The notes: generated from the letters alone by a model not told the origin. DNA of 64,000 nucleotides from Lachnospiraceae bacterium GAM79 (GCA_003584705.1 AP018536.1:434001-498000), one strand, 5' to 3'. Counted from the first letter of the stretch, positions 50,686 to 60,697 are shown. Numbers and translations are program-made.

Positions 50686-51720
50686 ATGGAGGAAATCACG
50701 ATCAAAGACATCGCAAGAATCTGCGGTGTCGGTGTCAGCACGGTATCCCGTGCCATAAATAACCACCCGGACATCAATCCTGAGACCAAGGAAATGATCA
50801 TGCGGGTGATCAAAGAGAATAACTACGTACCCAACAACAGTGCCAGAAACCTGAAACGTCAGGATGCCAAGGCAATTGCAGTACTGGTCAAAGGTATTAA
50901 CAACTCTTTCTTCAGCCAGATGATCAAGGTATTGGAAGAAGAGATCAAGGAAAAATCTTACGCCATGGTATTGCAGCATGTAGACTATGACGAGGACGAA
51001 GTGGAAGTGGCACTGAAGCTGGTCAAGGAAAAAAGACTTCGCGGCATTATCTTCCTCGGCGGTTATCTGGTGCACAGTGAGGAAAAGCTGGCACAGCTTC
51101 ATGTGCCGTTTATCTTAAGTACCACGGGAATGCTACCCAAGGGCTTCAGCCGCAACACCTATTCCTCCGTAGCGGTGGATGATACCAAGGAAAGCTACAA
51201 GATGGTGGACTATCTGTGCAAGAACGGACATAAGGATATTGCAATCCTCTGTGCCCGCAAAACGGATGCTTCCATCGGTAAGCTGCGTCTGGAGGGCTAT
51301 AAAAAGGCGTTGAAGGATAACGGAATAGAAGTAAGAGAAGAACTGATCCTGCCTATGAGGAGTGATTTGGAAGATTACTCCCTGGAGAATGGCTATATGG
51401 TGACAAAGGAATTCCTCGAGAAGCAGATTCCGTGCACGGCGATCTTCGCAATCTCCGATATGCTGGCGATCGGTGCTGGGAAAGCCTTGTCTGATGCCGG
51501 ATACAAGGTGCCGGAGGATATTTCTCTGGCAGGCTTTGATGGTGTGGAAATCGGGAAATATGTTATCCCGTCCTTGACGACTTTAAAGCAGCCGGTGGAC
51601 AGCATGGCGAGAGAGACGGCCCGGATCCTGTTCGACATCATTGGGAAAAAGGCGAAGCACCAGCACTGCGTGTTCGACGGAGAACTGGTGGTGCGGGATT
51701 CTACGATGCCGAGGACTTAA
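50686..51720 (+). CDS. LacI family regulator of the malE operon
   Basis: 344 residues. Helix-turn-helix IKDIARICGVGVSTVSRAINN and hinge YVPNNSARNL, then an effector-binding domain with FAISDMLAIGAGKAL and EDISLAGFDGVEIG. The start is at ATG 50686 with GGAAAGG upstream; a TTG three codons earlier is less likely. As the last gene of the maltodextrin operon it is the natural repressor for the two operators before malE, probably released by a maltodextrin. The similar palindrome before glgP may be bound by this protein or by the regulator at 31566. Confidence 0.92.
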   Translation: MEEITIKDIARICGVGVSTVSRAINNHPDINPETKEMIMRVIKENNYVPNNSARNLKRQDAKAIAVLVKGINNSFFSQMIKVLEEEIKEKSYAMVLQHVDYDEDEVEVALKLVKEKRLRGIIFLGGYLVHSEEKLAQLHVPFILSTTGMLPKGFSRNTYSSVAVDDTKESYKMVDYLCKNGHKDIAILCARKTDASIGKLRLEGYKKALKDNGIEVREELILPMRSDLEDYSLENGYMVTKEFLEKQIPCTAIFAISDMLAIGAGKALSDAGYKVPEDISLAGFDGVEIGKYVIPSLTTLKQPVDSMARETARILFDIIGKKAKHQHCVFDGELVVRDSTMPRT

Positions 51721-51723
51721 ACT

Positions 51724-52467
51724 ATGCAGATACATGGTTTTAACAAGACAACTTTATTAGATTATCCGGAACATATTGCAGCCACTGTTTTTACAGGGGG
51801 CTGCAATTTTCGCTGTCCGTTTTGTCACAACGGGGAACTGGTGCTGGATCCCGGCTGCCAGCCGCTCATTCCGGAGGAAGAAGTACTCTCTTACCTGAAA
51901 AAAAGGCAGGGGATTCTCCAGGGGGTCTGCGTCACCGGCGGAGAGCCGACTCTGCAAAAGGATCTGAAGGATTTTTTACGCAAGATCAAGGAACTCGGAT
52001 ATTCGATCAAGCTGGATACCAATGGCTATATGCCGGGGGTATTGTGGGAATTGTTGCAGGAGCACCTGATTGATTATGTGGCGATGGATATTAAGGCTTC
52101 CAGGGATAATTATGCTCGGGCGGCGGGACTGCCGCATATAGATATCTCCCGCATCGAGGAGAGTATCGGCGTCCTGAAAAGCAGTGGCATCCCCTATGAA
52201 TTCCGCACTACCGTGGTAAAGGGAATTCATACCGTGGCGGAATTTGAGAAAATCGGTAAATGGATCGCGGGATGCCCTGCGTATTATCTTCAGAATTACG
52301 AAGAGAATGAAAACTGCCTGTACCGGATGATACAGACAGCGGAATGTGACGATGTGAAACCGGGCGGTGTAGATCCGTTCGGCGCATTTTCCAGAGAGGA
52401 ACTGGAACAGATGGAGGAACTGGCCCGGAAATATGTGGGGAAAGTTATCCTGCGGGGCGTGGAATAG
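51724..52467 (+). CDS. NrdG-type radical SAM activating protein
   Basis: 247 residues. The motif GCNFRCPFCHNGEL (Cys-x3-Cys-x2-Cys) and VCVTGGEPTLQ define it as an anaerobic ribonucleotide reductase activase of the NrdG2 type, or another COG1180 glycyl radical activase. It opens with IHGFNKTTLLDYPEHIA, typical of this subgroup. No nrdD or other glycyl radical enzyme gene is adjacent, so its partner lies elsewhere. It begins 3 bp after the LacI gene and may be transcribed with it. Confidence 0.88.
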   Translation: MQIHGFNKTTLLDYPEHIAATVFTGGCNFRCPFCHNGELVLDPGCQPLIPEEEVLSYLKKRQGILQGVCVTGGEPTLQKDLKDFLRKIKELGYSIKLDTNGYMPGVLWELLQEHLIDYVAMDIKASRDNYARAAGLPHIDISRIEESIGVLKSSGIPYEFRTTVVKGIHTVAEFEKIGKWIAGCPAYYLQNYEENENCLYRMIQTAECDDVKPGGVDPFGAFSREELEQMEELARKYVGKVILRGVE

Positions 52468-52483
52468 ACGCTGTGCCTCCCAG

Positions 52484-53530
52484 CTACATAAGCTGTTGTA
52501 TTTTTACAAACTCATCAAAGCGAGGTAAGGCCAGCGTGACTTTCCCGTATTCTTTGGAAATAATGACACCTTTTCTCTTTAAACGCTCACGATAGACAGA
52601 GAAAAGTTCAGATTTCATATCTAATCGCTCACGGAGAGCTTTTACCTGAGTCTCTCCGCTGAGAGACATTTCAGTTACGATTTTTTTATCCAGATCGGAT
52701 AATTCCGACCATATTTTACTGTATACATATTCATCCAGATATTGGTCATATTCTGGCAAAATCTGTTCCAAAGTCTTTTTATCGCGATTTTCCCAGTAGA
52801 GATAACCAAGTACCTGAAAGGCAAAAGGATAGCCTTTGGTCAGTGAAGCCAGTTCTCCGGCAGCATCTATATCCAGAGAAAAGATATCCATATATTGTTT
52901 GCGGATAGCGGTATAATTGAGTGGCTCCAGGATTAATTTGGGTGCACGGTATAAAAAGGTCAGTACTTTATCATTTTGAAGATTATAAATATTTTCATAT
53001 AATCCCGTCATCAGTAAAAAGATGGGATAGTCGTTTCGTAAAAAAATCTGAAAGGAGCTTGCAAAGATTCGGATATATTCGGAATTCGTCACTTCATCAA
53101 CGCTGATCAGCAACCTTTTTTCACTTTTCTGGATATATTTCAACATGAGTTCCAGAGCGTTTTCGATATCCGTGACCGGAGCAGCGTTTTCAATGGATAC
53201 TCCCAGACCAAAAGCAGAAAAGTCAAGTTTTGCATTAATGAACAGCGTGTGTAATTCGGGAATGCTGTAGATTTTTGCAGCAAGACTTTGCAGTAAATCT
53301 CTGGTAGGATTCAGTTCCACAACGATCCAGTCTTCTCTTTTTCGTAATTCCGAAGCAATATTTGTCATCATTACAGTCTTGCCAGAGCCACGGACACCGG
53401 TGATCATGTAGATCTGATTGGATGGAATCTCGGCACAAAAGCTTTCCAGAATTTGGTTTGTTTCCGTGAGACGGGAGATATATTGCAATGGTTTTTTTCC
53501 AAAAGATAACGTAAACGGATTGGCACTCAT
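52484..53530 (-). CDS. AAA ATPase of the archaeal-ATPase-like (COG1672) type
   Basis: 348 residues. Walker A GVRGSGKTV near residue 45, Walker B RLLISVDEV near 140, a sensor-like LLMTGLYENI, and a C-terminal winged-helix-like region (about 275-348). Related proteins are STAND-like or AAA+ ATPases of unknown role, sometimes linked to mobile DNA. It stands alone, convergent to the NrdG-like gene, with AAAGGAGG upstream. Its promoter region contains a striking array of TATATAA repeats, possibly its own binding sites. Confidence 0.8.
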   Translation of the reverse strand: MSANPFTLSFGKKPLQYISRLTETNQILESFCAEIPSNQIYMITGVRGSGKTVMMTNIASELRKREDWIVVELNPTRDLLQSLAAKIYSIPELHTLFINAKLDFSAFGLGVSIENAAPVTDIENALELMLKYIQKSEKRLLISVDEVTNSEYIRIFASSFQIFLRNDYPIFLLMTGLYENIYNLQNDKVLTFLYRAPKLILEPLNYTAIRKQYMDIFSLDIDAAGELASLTKGYPFAFQVLGYLYWENRDKKTLEQILPEYDQYLDEYVYSKIWSELSDLDKKIVTEMSLSGETQVKALRERLDMKSELFSVYRERLKRKGVIISKEYGKVTLALPRFDEFVKIQQLM

Positions 53531-53548
53531 AATGAAAACCTCCTTTTC

Positions 53549-53639
53549 TTATATAAGTTTATATAACTTTTAAAATCTTATATAACTTTATATAAGTGTA
53601 TATAACTTTGTAATTATTATATAAGTTTATATAACTTTT
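53549..53639. repeat. array of TATATAA(G/C)TT repeats before the ATPase gene
   Basis: At least seven copies of TATATAAG or TATATAAC within 90 bp. Two 23-bp blocks starting at 53549 and 53617 are identical; each begins TTATATAAGT and ends ATATAACTTTT, giving near-palindromic pairs. A third imperfect pair lies at 53578-53606. They look like iterons or operator half-sites. The rest of the gap, 53640-53870, is AT-rich with no feature I can name. Confidence 0.8.
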
Positions 53640-53873
53640 GGCAAGAGATATTGCGGCTATGGGAAATGAATGCAGAAGGAAAATGTAAACGCTTACTCTT
53701 CCTAAATAGACATTTCATGAGAAAATGTGCATATTTTATAAAAAATAAATGTTGCGCAAAAATATTAGCTAAAAATTACTCAAAAAATATATGAATAACT
53801 TCCAAAAATATTCAAAATACACAAAAATGGTTTACTAATGTGAAGCGATAGTGCTAATATATAGTACATAGTG

Positions 53874-53896
53874 TTGTAAGAGCTTACAAATATAAT
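53874..53896 (+). promoter_or_regulatory. putative operator and -10 box of the pectate lyase gene
   Basis: A perfect inverted repeat TTGTAAG-AG-CTTACAA (53874-53889) abuts a consensus TATAAT (53891-53896). No matching -35 is seen. The ribosome binding site GGAGG for the ATG at 53930 is at 53918-53922. Confidence 0.45.
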
Positions 53897-53929
53897 CGTT
53901 TATAACACATGCTAAGTGGAGGTATGGGA

Positions 53930-56900
53930 ATGTTAGGCAGGAGAGGAAGAAAAGAGAGAAAACGACTGATGGCATTGCTTCTTGCGGGAGCCATGGTGCT
54001 GTCGGGAATGGGAATCAGCCCCATCTCTGTACAGGCAGAGGAAACGGAACCTGTGGTAGAACAGGTAAGTGAGACGGTTTCTGACGGAAATGCGGAAAGA
54101 GCCAGAGAAGTGTTGGGAGAGGAAGAAGGTATTGCGGCAACTTCGACAACACAGGATGCGAATGCAGCAATGGCTGCTGCGCAGAGTGGAACGGAAAAAG
54201 ACCTGTATGAATTGGATCTGAGCAAGGGTCTGACAGCAGGAACAACGTATGATGGCGGAATTTCTGTACTTGAAACTATGAGTTTTAAATCTGGTTCAGC
54301 TAGTTTAGATGGGGTAAAGTATACAGGATGTGTACAGGGAGATAATTCGCCTAACCCGAACAAAGGAAAAATTCCTACCAGTGGTGCTGCAGTAAGACTG
54401 GAGGCGGAAAAAGATGGCAGAATCAAAGTTGTATTTAAAGCAAAAGGCAAAGATATTTATTTTTTGCAGGATGTAGATGGCAAGCCCCAAGGGATTGAGA
54501 CCTTTAAGGCGGGAGCAGACCTGATTGCCAAAACTTATGAGGTGGAAAAAGGGGGCACTTATTATTTATATGCAAGTGGTAGTAAGATTATGATCTATGC
54601 TCTGACCGTAGATTACAGATCTTCCGTAAGCTGGGATGACATAGCAGCTCCCGTTCTGGGAACACCTTTTGTCAAGGACGGAACCATCACCGTTCCGTAC
54701 ACTGCACAGATCGGTGGAATCTATGCAAAATCTTTGGAAGTGACGATGTATGATGCTGATGGTAATGCGGTGGAGACAAAATCCGTTACTGCACAGGGAA
54801 CCTCTGGAAATGCAGAGTTCCAGCCTACAGCGTCCGGCACTTACAGCTTTGAAGCAAAACTGATAGGAGAAGGCGAGAATACAAAAGCAAGTAATAAGAC
54901 AACATCAATAGAATTTGTATTACCTATGGCAACGCCGAAGGGCTTAAATGCTGAGAATAAGGGACACGGCAATGTGAAACTGACCTGGCAGGCAGTTGCC
55001 GAAGCAGAGAGCTACAAGGTATCTGTGGACGGCACGGTTGTTGAAGAAGGAGTGACTGCATTGGCTCAGACGATCAAAGGATTGACGGTAGGTCAGGAAT
55101 ATACATTTCAGGTAGCTGCAGTCAGAGGAGAAAATGTATCCACTCCGGCGGAAGTAAAACTGACAATCACTGAAGATGCAGTGAAGACCTGGAATTTTGC
55201 AGCATTTGGTCAGGGCGTTGACAACAAAACAGCGAATAACGGTTATAGTGGAAGCCTGGATACAGGTGATTTGAAGATCTGGGAGAAGAACAGCAAAGGA
55301 AAGCTGGTAGCAGCTTCAACGGATGGTCTGGCATTCTACTACACCACGATTGATCCGGCAACAGAGAACTTTACGTTATCTGCAGATATTACGGTGGACG
55401 AATGGACATACACCAACGGACAGGAAGGCTTTGGCCTTATGGCAGCTGACCGTGTGGGTGAGAATGGAGATTCCGGTATTTTCTGGAACAATTCCTATAT
55501 GCTGAGTGCTACAAAGGTGGAATATCTCTGGGATGCCACAGAAGGCAAGGTATCTGATGCCGGAGACAAATACACCATGAAACTTGGTATCGGTTCCCAG
55601 GAAAAAATAGGTGTAACACCGGAAAATATGAACGACAGTCCTACAGATCAGGGCTTCCGGTCTACCATGACTACTCTGGAGACCAGTGCTGCAAACAGCG
55701 GAAACGGCGCGGGAACTTATAACATAGTAGGCAAATATACCAATTCTGCAGAAGCTGTGAAGGATATTACGGATCTGAACGTGCAGACCACTTTCCACAT
55801 GATTTTGCAGAGAAACAATACCGGTTATTTCCTGAGCTATACCAATGTGGAAACCGGTGAGACCGTAACCAATAAATACTATCACGGCAAAGACGGAGAC
55901 GAACTGACCAGATTGGATGCAGAGAACATCTATGTAGGTTTCTTCGCTTCCAGAACTGCAACCATCAGCGTTGCCAATGCAGTGCTGACAACAATCGATC
56001 CGGCCAAAGATGCTCCGGCAGAATCCAGACCGGTCACTTATGTAACACCGAATTATACGATTGATTCTGCTTCTGTAGCCAACAGTGCGGATTACGAACT
56101 GGTATATTACGGCAATGCGGACGGAACATTGAAAATTACCAACAGTGACAATGAAACCGTATTGTCAGATGCGGGTGTAAAGGCAAATACCAAGGTATAT
56201 ACCCATACGACACTGAAAAGCGGAAGCAACGTTTTCCATGTAGAGTTTACCCCGAATGCGGATTACAGACCTTCAGAGTATTCTCTGTTGAGTAGCTATG
56301 ATACAGTAACATTTGACTTTACAGTAAATTATAATGTAAAGGGTAGAACGGTTATTTATGCTGCTCCTGAGGGAAGAAGTACGGGAAGCGGTACCAACAG
56401 TGATCCTGTGGATATTTATACCGCAGTGAAGAGCGTGGCTCCGGGCCAGATGATCGTGTTGAAGGGCGGTACTTATGCACTGGATAAGACGGTGACGATA
56501 GACAGAGGTGTCAGTGGAACTACAGATGCCAGAATCTATATGATTGCCGATCCGGACAGCACTTCTCGTCCGGTACTGAATTTCCAGAGAAAATGTGCAG
56601 GTATGATCCTGGCAGGTGATTACTGGTATTTCCAGGGATTTGATGTAACAGGTTCTGCTAATTCCCTCAAGGGTATTCAGGTATCCGGCAGTCACAATAC
56701 ACTGGATGATATTATGGCATATAGAAATGGCAATACTGGTATTCAGATCAGCCGTTACAAGAGCACAGACGGAAGAAGCGACTGGCCTTCCTATAACCTG
56801 ATCCTGAACTGTACTTCATATCTGAACGCAGATGCGGGATATGAGGATGCAGACGGATTTGCAGCTAAGCTGACGATTGGTGAGGGTAATGTATTTGATG

Positions 56901-58363
56901 GATGTATTGCAGCATACAATGCCGATGACGGTTGGGATCTGTTCGCCAAGATAGAGACCGGAGCTATCGGTCAGGTGGTCATTCAGAACTGCGTGGCATT
57001 CAAGAACGGTTATGTACTGGATGAGAACGGACAGGAAGTAGATGCCGGTAACGGTAACGGTTTTAAGATGGGTGGTTCCAGCATCAGCGGACATCATATT
57101 TTGCGCAACAGTGTATCATTCGGCAATAAGGCAAAGGGTATTGATTCCAACAGCTGTCCGGATATTGAGGCATATTCTTCTACCAGTTATAACAATGAGT
57201 CCTTTAACGTGGCATTCTATACAAATGACGCAAAGAATACTGCATTTATGGCAAAAGGAATCCTGTCCTTTAAGGATAGCAGCAATGCAGCAGGGCAGAC
57301 GGTTACAGAACAGTTCAAACCGAAAGGAACTCAGGAGACCAGTGCCTACGAAAATGCAATGAACTATTATTGGAGAGGCGAAAACTCTACCAACAGTGAA
57401 GGAATAGCAGCTACAGCAGAATGGTTCCAGAACATGGATATGAACAGTGCAATCCACGGAGGCATTCGCAGAAATACGGACGGTACCATCAATATGAACG
57501 GTTTCCTGGCAGTGACTTCCGCAGTACCGGAAGGTGTTGGAGCCAGAATGACCGGAACCCCTTCTGCTGTATTTACGGTAGCGGCAGATGTGGTGAACAA
57601 CGATGATGACGATGACGATGATGATGACAACAGCGGTTCCTCTGCAGCACCTGCAGTAGACTGGACGGATGTAAGCAACTCTGTACAGGATAAGGTGGCA
57701 GAGATGATGAAAAATCCTGCTATTGCAAGTGTCAACATGAACTTTGTATGCAGCGGTGAAGTCAAGGTGCCTCAGAATGTACTGAATACCATTAAAGGTA
57801 CGAAGCTGACGGTGGCATTCCACAGCGGAAACGGTGTGGCACTGAGCATCAGTGGACAGGATCTGAAGAATAAAGATCTGTCAAAGATTCAGAATATTGA
57901 TCTGACAGTAGACCAGACGAGCAACACAATCCCGGCAAATGTGGTATCCGCAAAGTCCGGAACCGTGAACAGACAGCTGGGTATCAGAGATACCGGCAGC
58001 TTCGGAGTGAATGTCAACATTCATGTAAATGTAGGCAAGGACAATTCCGGCAAGAGTGCAAACCTGTATCGCTATAATACAGAGAAGGGACGCCTGGAGT
58101 ATTGCGGATCCTTTACCATAACTTCCACCGGACAGTCCATGTTCGCATTGAAGCGCGGCGGCAATTATCTGGTAACTGTTACTGACCGCAGACCTTCCGA
58201 GAGCATCTGGTATACAGAGGGCGGTTATACGGTAAAGAGTGGTGATACGCTTTCCAGGATCGCTAAGAGAAATCACATGACTCTGGCACAGTTGCTTCGC
58301 AGAAATGTACAGATTACAAACCAGAATGTGATCAGAGTTGGTCAGAAACTGAATCTGGACTGA
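53930..58363 (+). CDS. secreted PL9-type pectate lyase with LysM domain
   Basis: 1477 residues. Signal peptide to about residue 37 (Arg/Lys-rich start, hydrophobic core, VQAEE); then a beta-rich region, a fibronectin III domain (about 330-415), a laminin-like domain (about 415-690), and a right-handed beta-helix (about 805-1125) whose ADGFAAKLTIGEGNVFDGC and YNADDGWDLFAK match polysaccharide lyase family 9. A run of nine Asp (about 1225) leads to a further domain and a C-terminal LysM (YTVKSGDTLSRIA, about 1430-1477). It should cleave polygalacturonate by beta-elimination while held on the cell wall through LysM. The start at 53930 is set by GGAGG 7 nt upstream; the ATG at 53909 lies before that site. 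Confidence 0.9.
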   Translation: MLGRRGRKERKRLMALLLAGAMVLSGMGISPISVQAEETEPVVEQVSETVSDGNAERAREVLGEEEGIAATSTTQDANAAMAAAQSGTEKDLYELDLSKGLTAGTTYDGGISVLETMSFKSGSASLDGVKYTGCVQGDNSPNPNKGKIPTSGAAVRLEAEKDGRIKVVFKAKGKDIYFLQDVDGKPQGIETFKAGADLIAKTYEVEKGGTYYLYASGSKIMIYALTVDYRSSVSWDDIAAPVLGTPFVKDGTITVPYTAQIGGIYAKSLEVTMYDADGNAVETKSVTAQGTSGNAEFQPTASGTYSFEAKLIGEGENTKASNKTTSIEFVLPMATPKGLNAENKGHGNVKLTWQAVAEAESYKVSVDGTVVEEGVTALAQTIKGLTVGQEYTFQVAAVRGENVSTPAEVKLTITEDAVKTWNFAAFGQGVDNKTANNGYSGSLDTGDLKIWEKNSKGKLVAASTDGLAFYYTTIDPATENFTLSADITVDEWTYTNGQEGFGLMAADRVGENGDSGIFWNNSYMLSATKVEYLWDATEGKVSDAGDKYTMKLGIGSQEKIGVTPENMNDSPTDQGFRSTMTTLETSAANSGNGAGTYNIVGKYTNSAEAVKDITDLNVQTTFHMILQRNNTGYFLSYTNVETGETVTNKYYHGKDGDELTRLDAENIYVGFFASRTATISVANAVLTTIDPAKDAPAESRPVTYVTPNYTIDSASVANSADYELVYYGNADGTLKITNSDNETVLSDAGVKANTKVYTHTTLKSGSNVFHVEFTPNADYRPSEYSLLSSYDTVTFDFTVNYNVKGRTVIYAAPEGRSTGSGTNSDPVDIYTAVKSVAPGQMIVLKGGTYALDKTVTIDRGVSGTTDARIYMIADPDSTSRPVLNFQRKCAGMILAGDYWYFQGFDVTGSANSLKGIQVSGSHNTLDDIMAYRNGNTGIQISRYKSTDGRSDWPSYNLILNCTSYLNADAGYEDADGFAAKLTIGEGNVFDGCIAAYNADDGWDLFAKIETGAIGQVVIQNCVAFKNGYVLDENGQEVDAGNGNGFKMGGSSISGHHILRNSVSFGNKAKGIDSNSCPDIEAYSSTSYNNESFNVAFYTNDAKNTAFMAKGILSFKDSSNAAGQTVTEQFKPKGTQETSAYENAMNYYWRGENSTNSEGIAATAEWFQNMDMNSAIHGGIRRNTDGTINMNGFLAVTSAVPEGVGARMTGTPSAVFTVAADVVNNDDDDDDDDDNSGSSAAPAVDWTDVSNSVQDKVAEMMKNPAIASVNMNFVCSGEVKVPQNVLNTIKGTKLTVAFHSGNGVALSISGQDLKNKDLSKIQNIDLTVDQTSNTIPANVVSAKSGTVNRQLGIRDTGSFGVNVNIHVNVGKDNSGKSANLYRYNTEKGRLEYCGSFTITSTGQSMFALKRGGNYLVTVTDRRPSESIWYTEGGYTVKSGDTLSRIAKRNHMTLAQLLRRNVQITNQNVIRVGQKLNLD

Positions 58364-58419
58364 TCGTAAAAACTGTAAGAGATAGAGAAAAAGGACAAGA
58401 CGGGAAACTGAAAAACGAG

Positions 58420-58454
58420 AAAACGGATGGCTTGGGAGGGCCATCCGTTTTTTG
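58420..58454 (+). terminator. terminator of the pectate lyase gene
   Basis: A 12-bp perfect stem AAAACGGATGGC / GCCATCCGTTTT with an extended T-run. Confidence 0.9.
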
Positions 58455-58467
58455 TGTATACGATGAG
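58449..58467 (+). repeat. 19-nt post-terminator repeat, copy 2
   Basis: TTTTTGTGTATACGATGAG, identical to 45501-45519 and in the same place relative to a terminator stem. What follows (TCAGCCTACTCGATTGG) is different from the 45.5-kb locus and forms only a short GAGT/ACTC pair, so this may be a remnant of the longer element. Confidence 0.75.
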
Positions 58468-58491
58468 TCAGCCTACTCGATTGGAAATATT

Positions 58492-59481
58492 TTATTGCAC
58501 CTGATTGGGGCTCTTCTTTCCACTTTCGAAATCCAGAGCATTCTGCAAGGTAGTCTCTGCAATGGCTTCCAGTGCTTCTTTTGTGAAAAATCCCTGATGG
58601 GATGTGATCATGACATTGGGGAAGGACAAAAGCCTTGCGGTGGTAGAATGCTCCAGAATCTCATCGGAACGATCCTCGAAGACGTTTTTCGTCTCTTCTT
58701 CATAGACATCCAGACCGACCCCGGCGAACTTGTGCAGGCGGATGCCCTCGATAAGATCCTCGGTCTTGACCAGAGCACCCCGGGAAGTGTTTACCAGAAT
58801 GACGCCATCCTTCATTTTCTTGATGGTGTCAAGCTGGATCAGGTGGTAGGTGGAATCCATCAGCGGGCAGTGAAGGGAGATCAGATCACTTTGCGCCAGT
58901 AATTCGTCTAAGGTCACATAGGTGACGAAATCTTTCAGATCCGGGTTCTCGTAGACATCGTAGGCGATGACTTTCATGCCGAAACCGTTACAGATCCGGC
59001 ACATAGCTGCACCGATCCGGCCGGTTCCGATGATTCCGGCAATCTTACCATAGAAATTGAAGCCCATGAGTCCGGCGAGGCTGAAATCATTTTCCCGGAC
59101 CTTGTTATAGGCTTTGTATAAGCGGCGATTGCAGGCCAGAGCCAGAGCCATGGCATGCTCTGCGACAGCTTCCGGAGAATAACCGGGGACGCGCATGACA
59201 CATATGTCATATGCAGCTGCCTTTTCCAGATCCACGTTGTTGTATCCTGCGCAACGCAGCAGGACCAGGCGGACACCTTTTTCGTGGAGAATTTTTAATG
59301 TGGCTTCGCTCACATTGGAGCTGACGAAAGCACAGACGGCATCGAAGCCGTCAGCCAGAGCAGCAGTACGGGGATCCAGATCCGACCGGATGTAATCAAT
59401 CTGGATGCCGGGAAATTTTTTCAGAGTTGCCTCGAAAGATTCTTTATCATAGCTTTTGGTATCATAAAATAATATTTTCAT
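58492..59481 (-). CDS. ldhA: D-lactate dehydrogenase
   Basis: 329 residues of the D-2-hydroxyacid dehydrogenase family. Catalytic Arg in RCAGYNNVDL, NAD-binding GIIGTGRIGAAMCRIC, ISLHCPL, NTSRGALV with the second Arg region, and the catalytic Glu and His in GLDVYEEE and MITSHQGFFT. It reduces pyruvate to D-lactate for fermentation. The start at MKILFYD has GAGGAGG just upstream; a longer reading from 59535 lacks a site. Convergent to the pectate lyase gene. Confidence 0.93.
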   Translation of the reverse strand: MKILFYDTKSYDKESFEATLKKFPGIQIDYIRSDLDPRTAALADGFDAVCAFVSSNVSEATLKILHEKGVRLVLLRCAGYNNVDLEKAAAYDICVMRVPGYSPEAVAEHAMALALACNRRLYKAYNKVRENDFSLAGLMGFNFYGKIAGIIGTGRIGAAMCRICNGFGMKVIAYDVYENPDLKDFVTYVTLDELLAQSDLISLHCPLMDSTYHLIQLDTIKKMKDGVILVNTSRGALVKTEDLIEGIRLHKFAGVGLDVYEEETKNVFEDRSDEILEHSTTARLLSFPNVMITSHQGFFTKEALEAIAETTLQNALDFESGKKSPNQVQ

Positions 59482-59671
59482 AACAGTCCTCCTCGGGTTG
59501 ATTTTTATAGTATGTGTATTGTTATTTTTAATCATACTTAGATTTGGCTTTACTATAGCTCAAAATATGGGAATTGTCTATCATATTTAAAAAGTGAAAT
59601 CGAGAAAAATTATAAAAATGATGCAGATATGATGCAATCGGCAGATATACTGGCATCAGGAGGCGAGGATT

Positions 59672-60625
59672 ATGAAAAAAATATTTTTTGCAGCAGTATT
59701 TGCGGGAGCACTGTTAGGTTTTACATCCTGCGGAAACCGGGAGATGGTGACGGATCCGGAGATGGAGACAGTTATAGACAGCATCAAGGAGACACAGAGC
59801 GGTCAGACGACGGAAGAGACGACGGCCGGGACTGAGGAGACTGCGGAAGTGTCCACACAGACGGAACCGACAGAAGGCCAGAGTGAAATACAGGGAAGTG
59901 AATGGGTGCAGTTTACCACAGAGGATCACGAGGGTAGCAGTGATCCCGAAGACAAGACCAGAAGTTATACCTATTACTATCCAACAGTTACAGTGACGAT
60001 TCCGGGCAATGAGACGGTGCAGATGAAGATTCAGAAAGAGCTGGATGAATATGTAGACAGTTTTGTAGAAGGAATCGAGAACGGGGAGTTTGGTACACTT
60101 TATGAGGATATGCCGGTGTATGAGCAGAGCTATGAGGATCTTACTTTCCGTGTGATCCGCGCGGATGATAAGGTGATCAGCCTGTCGTGGGGGCTGGAAG
60201 GGTATGATCAGGGGGCTCATGGATGGTATACTTTGTACTATATGAACTATTATACGCAGACCGGAGAGAGAATTACTTTTGACAGTCTGGGGAGCGGATT
60301 CCGCGACAAAGCACTGGAACTGGTGACAGCAAAGGCAGCGGAAATGCAGGCAAAGGAGGACTGCTTCTTTAACGATTACGAGAAGAGTATCAAACTGGTG
60401 GTGTTGGATGGTACGGAAGATTTGAATGCTATCTATCAGGAAATTTATGGGCCGGACATTGCAGGTACGGATAATGGCCCCGCAGACCCTACATTCTACA
60501 TTACAGAGGATGGCTTTGTATTTGAATCCGGCCAGTATGTATTACAGTCCTATGCAGTTGGAATTGTTGACTTTGAGATTCCGGCAGCAGACTTCGGGGA
60601 TGATCTCACAGCAGATATTTTTTAA
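59672..60625 (+). CDS. DUF3298-type lipoprotein (RsiV-like)
   Basis: 317 residues. A lipoprotein signal with lipobox FTSCG (Cys near residue 20), a long Thr/Glu-rich linker (about 25-75), then a domain with YYYPTVTVTIPGNETVQMKIQ, YDQGAHGWYTLYYMNYYTQTGERI and FYITEDGFVFESGQYVLQSYAVGIVDFEIP. This is the DUF4163-DUF3298 pattern of the extracellular part of RsiV and related lysozyme-binding lipoproteins. No sigma factor gene is adjacent. AGGAGG precedes the ATG. Confidence 0.85.
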   Translation: MKKIFFAAVFAGALLGFTSCGNREMVTDPEMETVIDSIKETQSGQTTEETTAGTEETAEVSTQTEPTEGQSEIQGSEWVQFTTEDHEGSSDPEDKTRSYTYYYPTVTVTIPGNETVQMKIQKELDEYVDSFVEGIENGEFGTLYEDMPVYEQSYEDLTFRVIRADDKVISLSWGLEGYDQGAHGWYTLYYMNYYTQTGERITFDSLGSGFRDKALELVTAKAAEMQAKEDCFFNDYEKSIKLVVLDGTEDLNAIYQEIYGPDIAGTDNGPADPTFYITEDGFVFESGQYVLQSYAVGIVDFEIPAADFGDDLTADIF

Positions 60626-60668
60626 TGGAGTACAGGATGCTGGCGGGTATATTTGCAAAATATGGGCC

Positions 60669-60697
60669 TTTACATGGGCGGGCACCGTGTATATAAT
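60669..60697 (+). promoter_or_regulatory. promoter of the antiporter gene
   Basis: TTTACA (60669-60674) and a perfect TATAAT (60692-60697) with 17-bp spacing, giving a 5' leader of about 155 nt. Confidence 0.8.

Noticed and set aside
53909..53929. Upstream ATG as start of the pectate lyase
   Set aside because: The Shine-Dalgarno GGAGG lies downstream of this ATG and points to the ATG at 53930.
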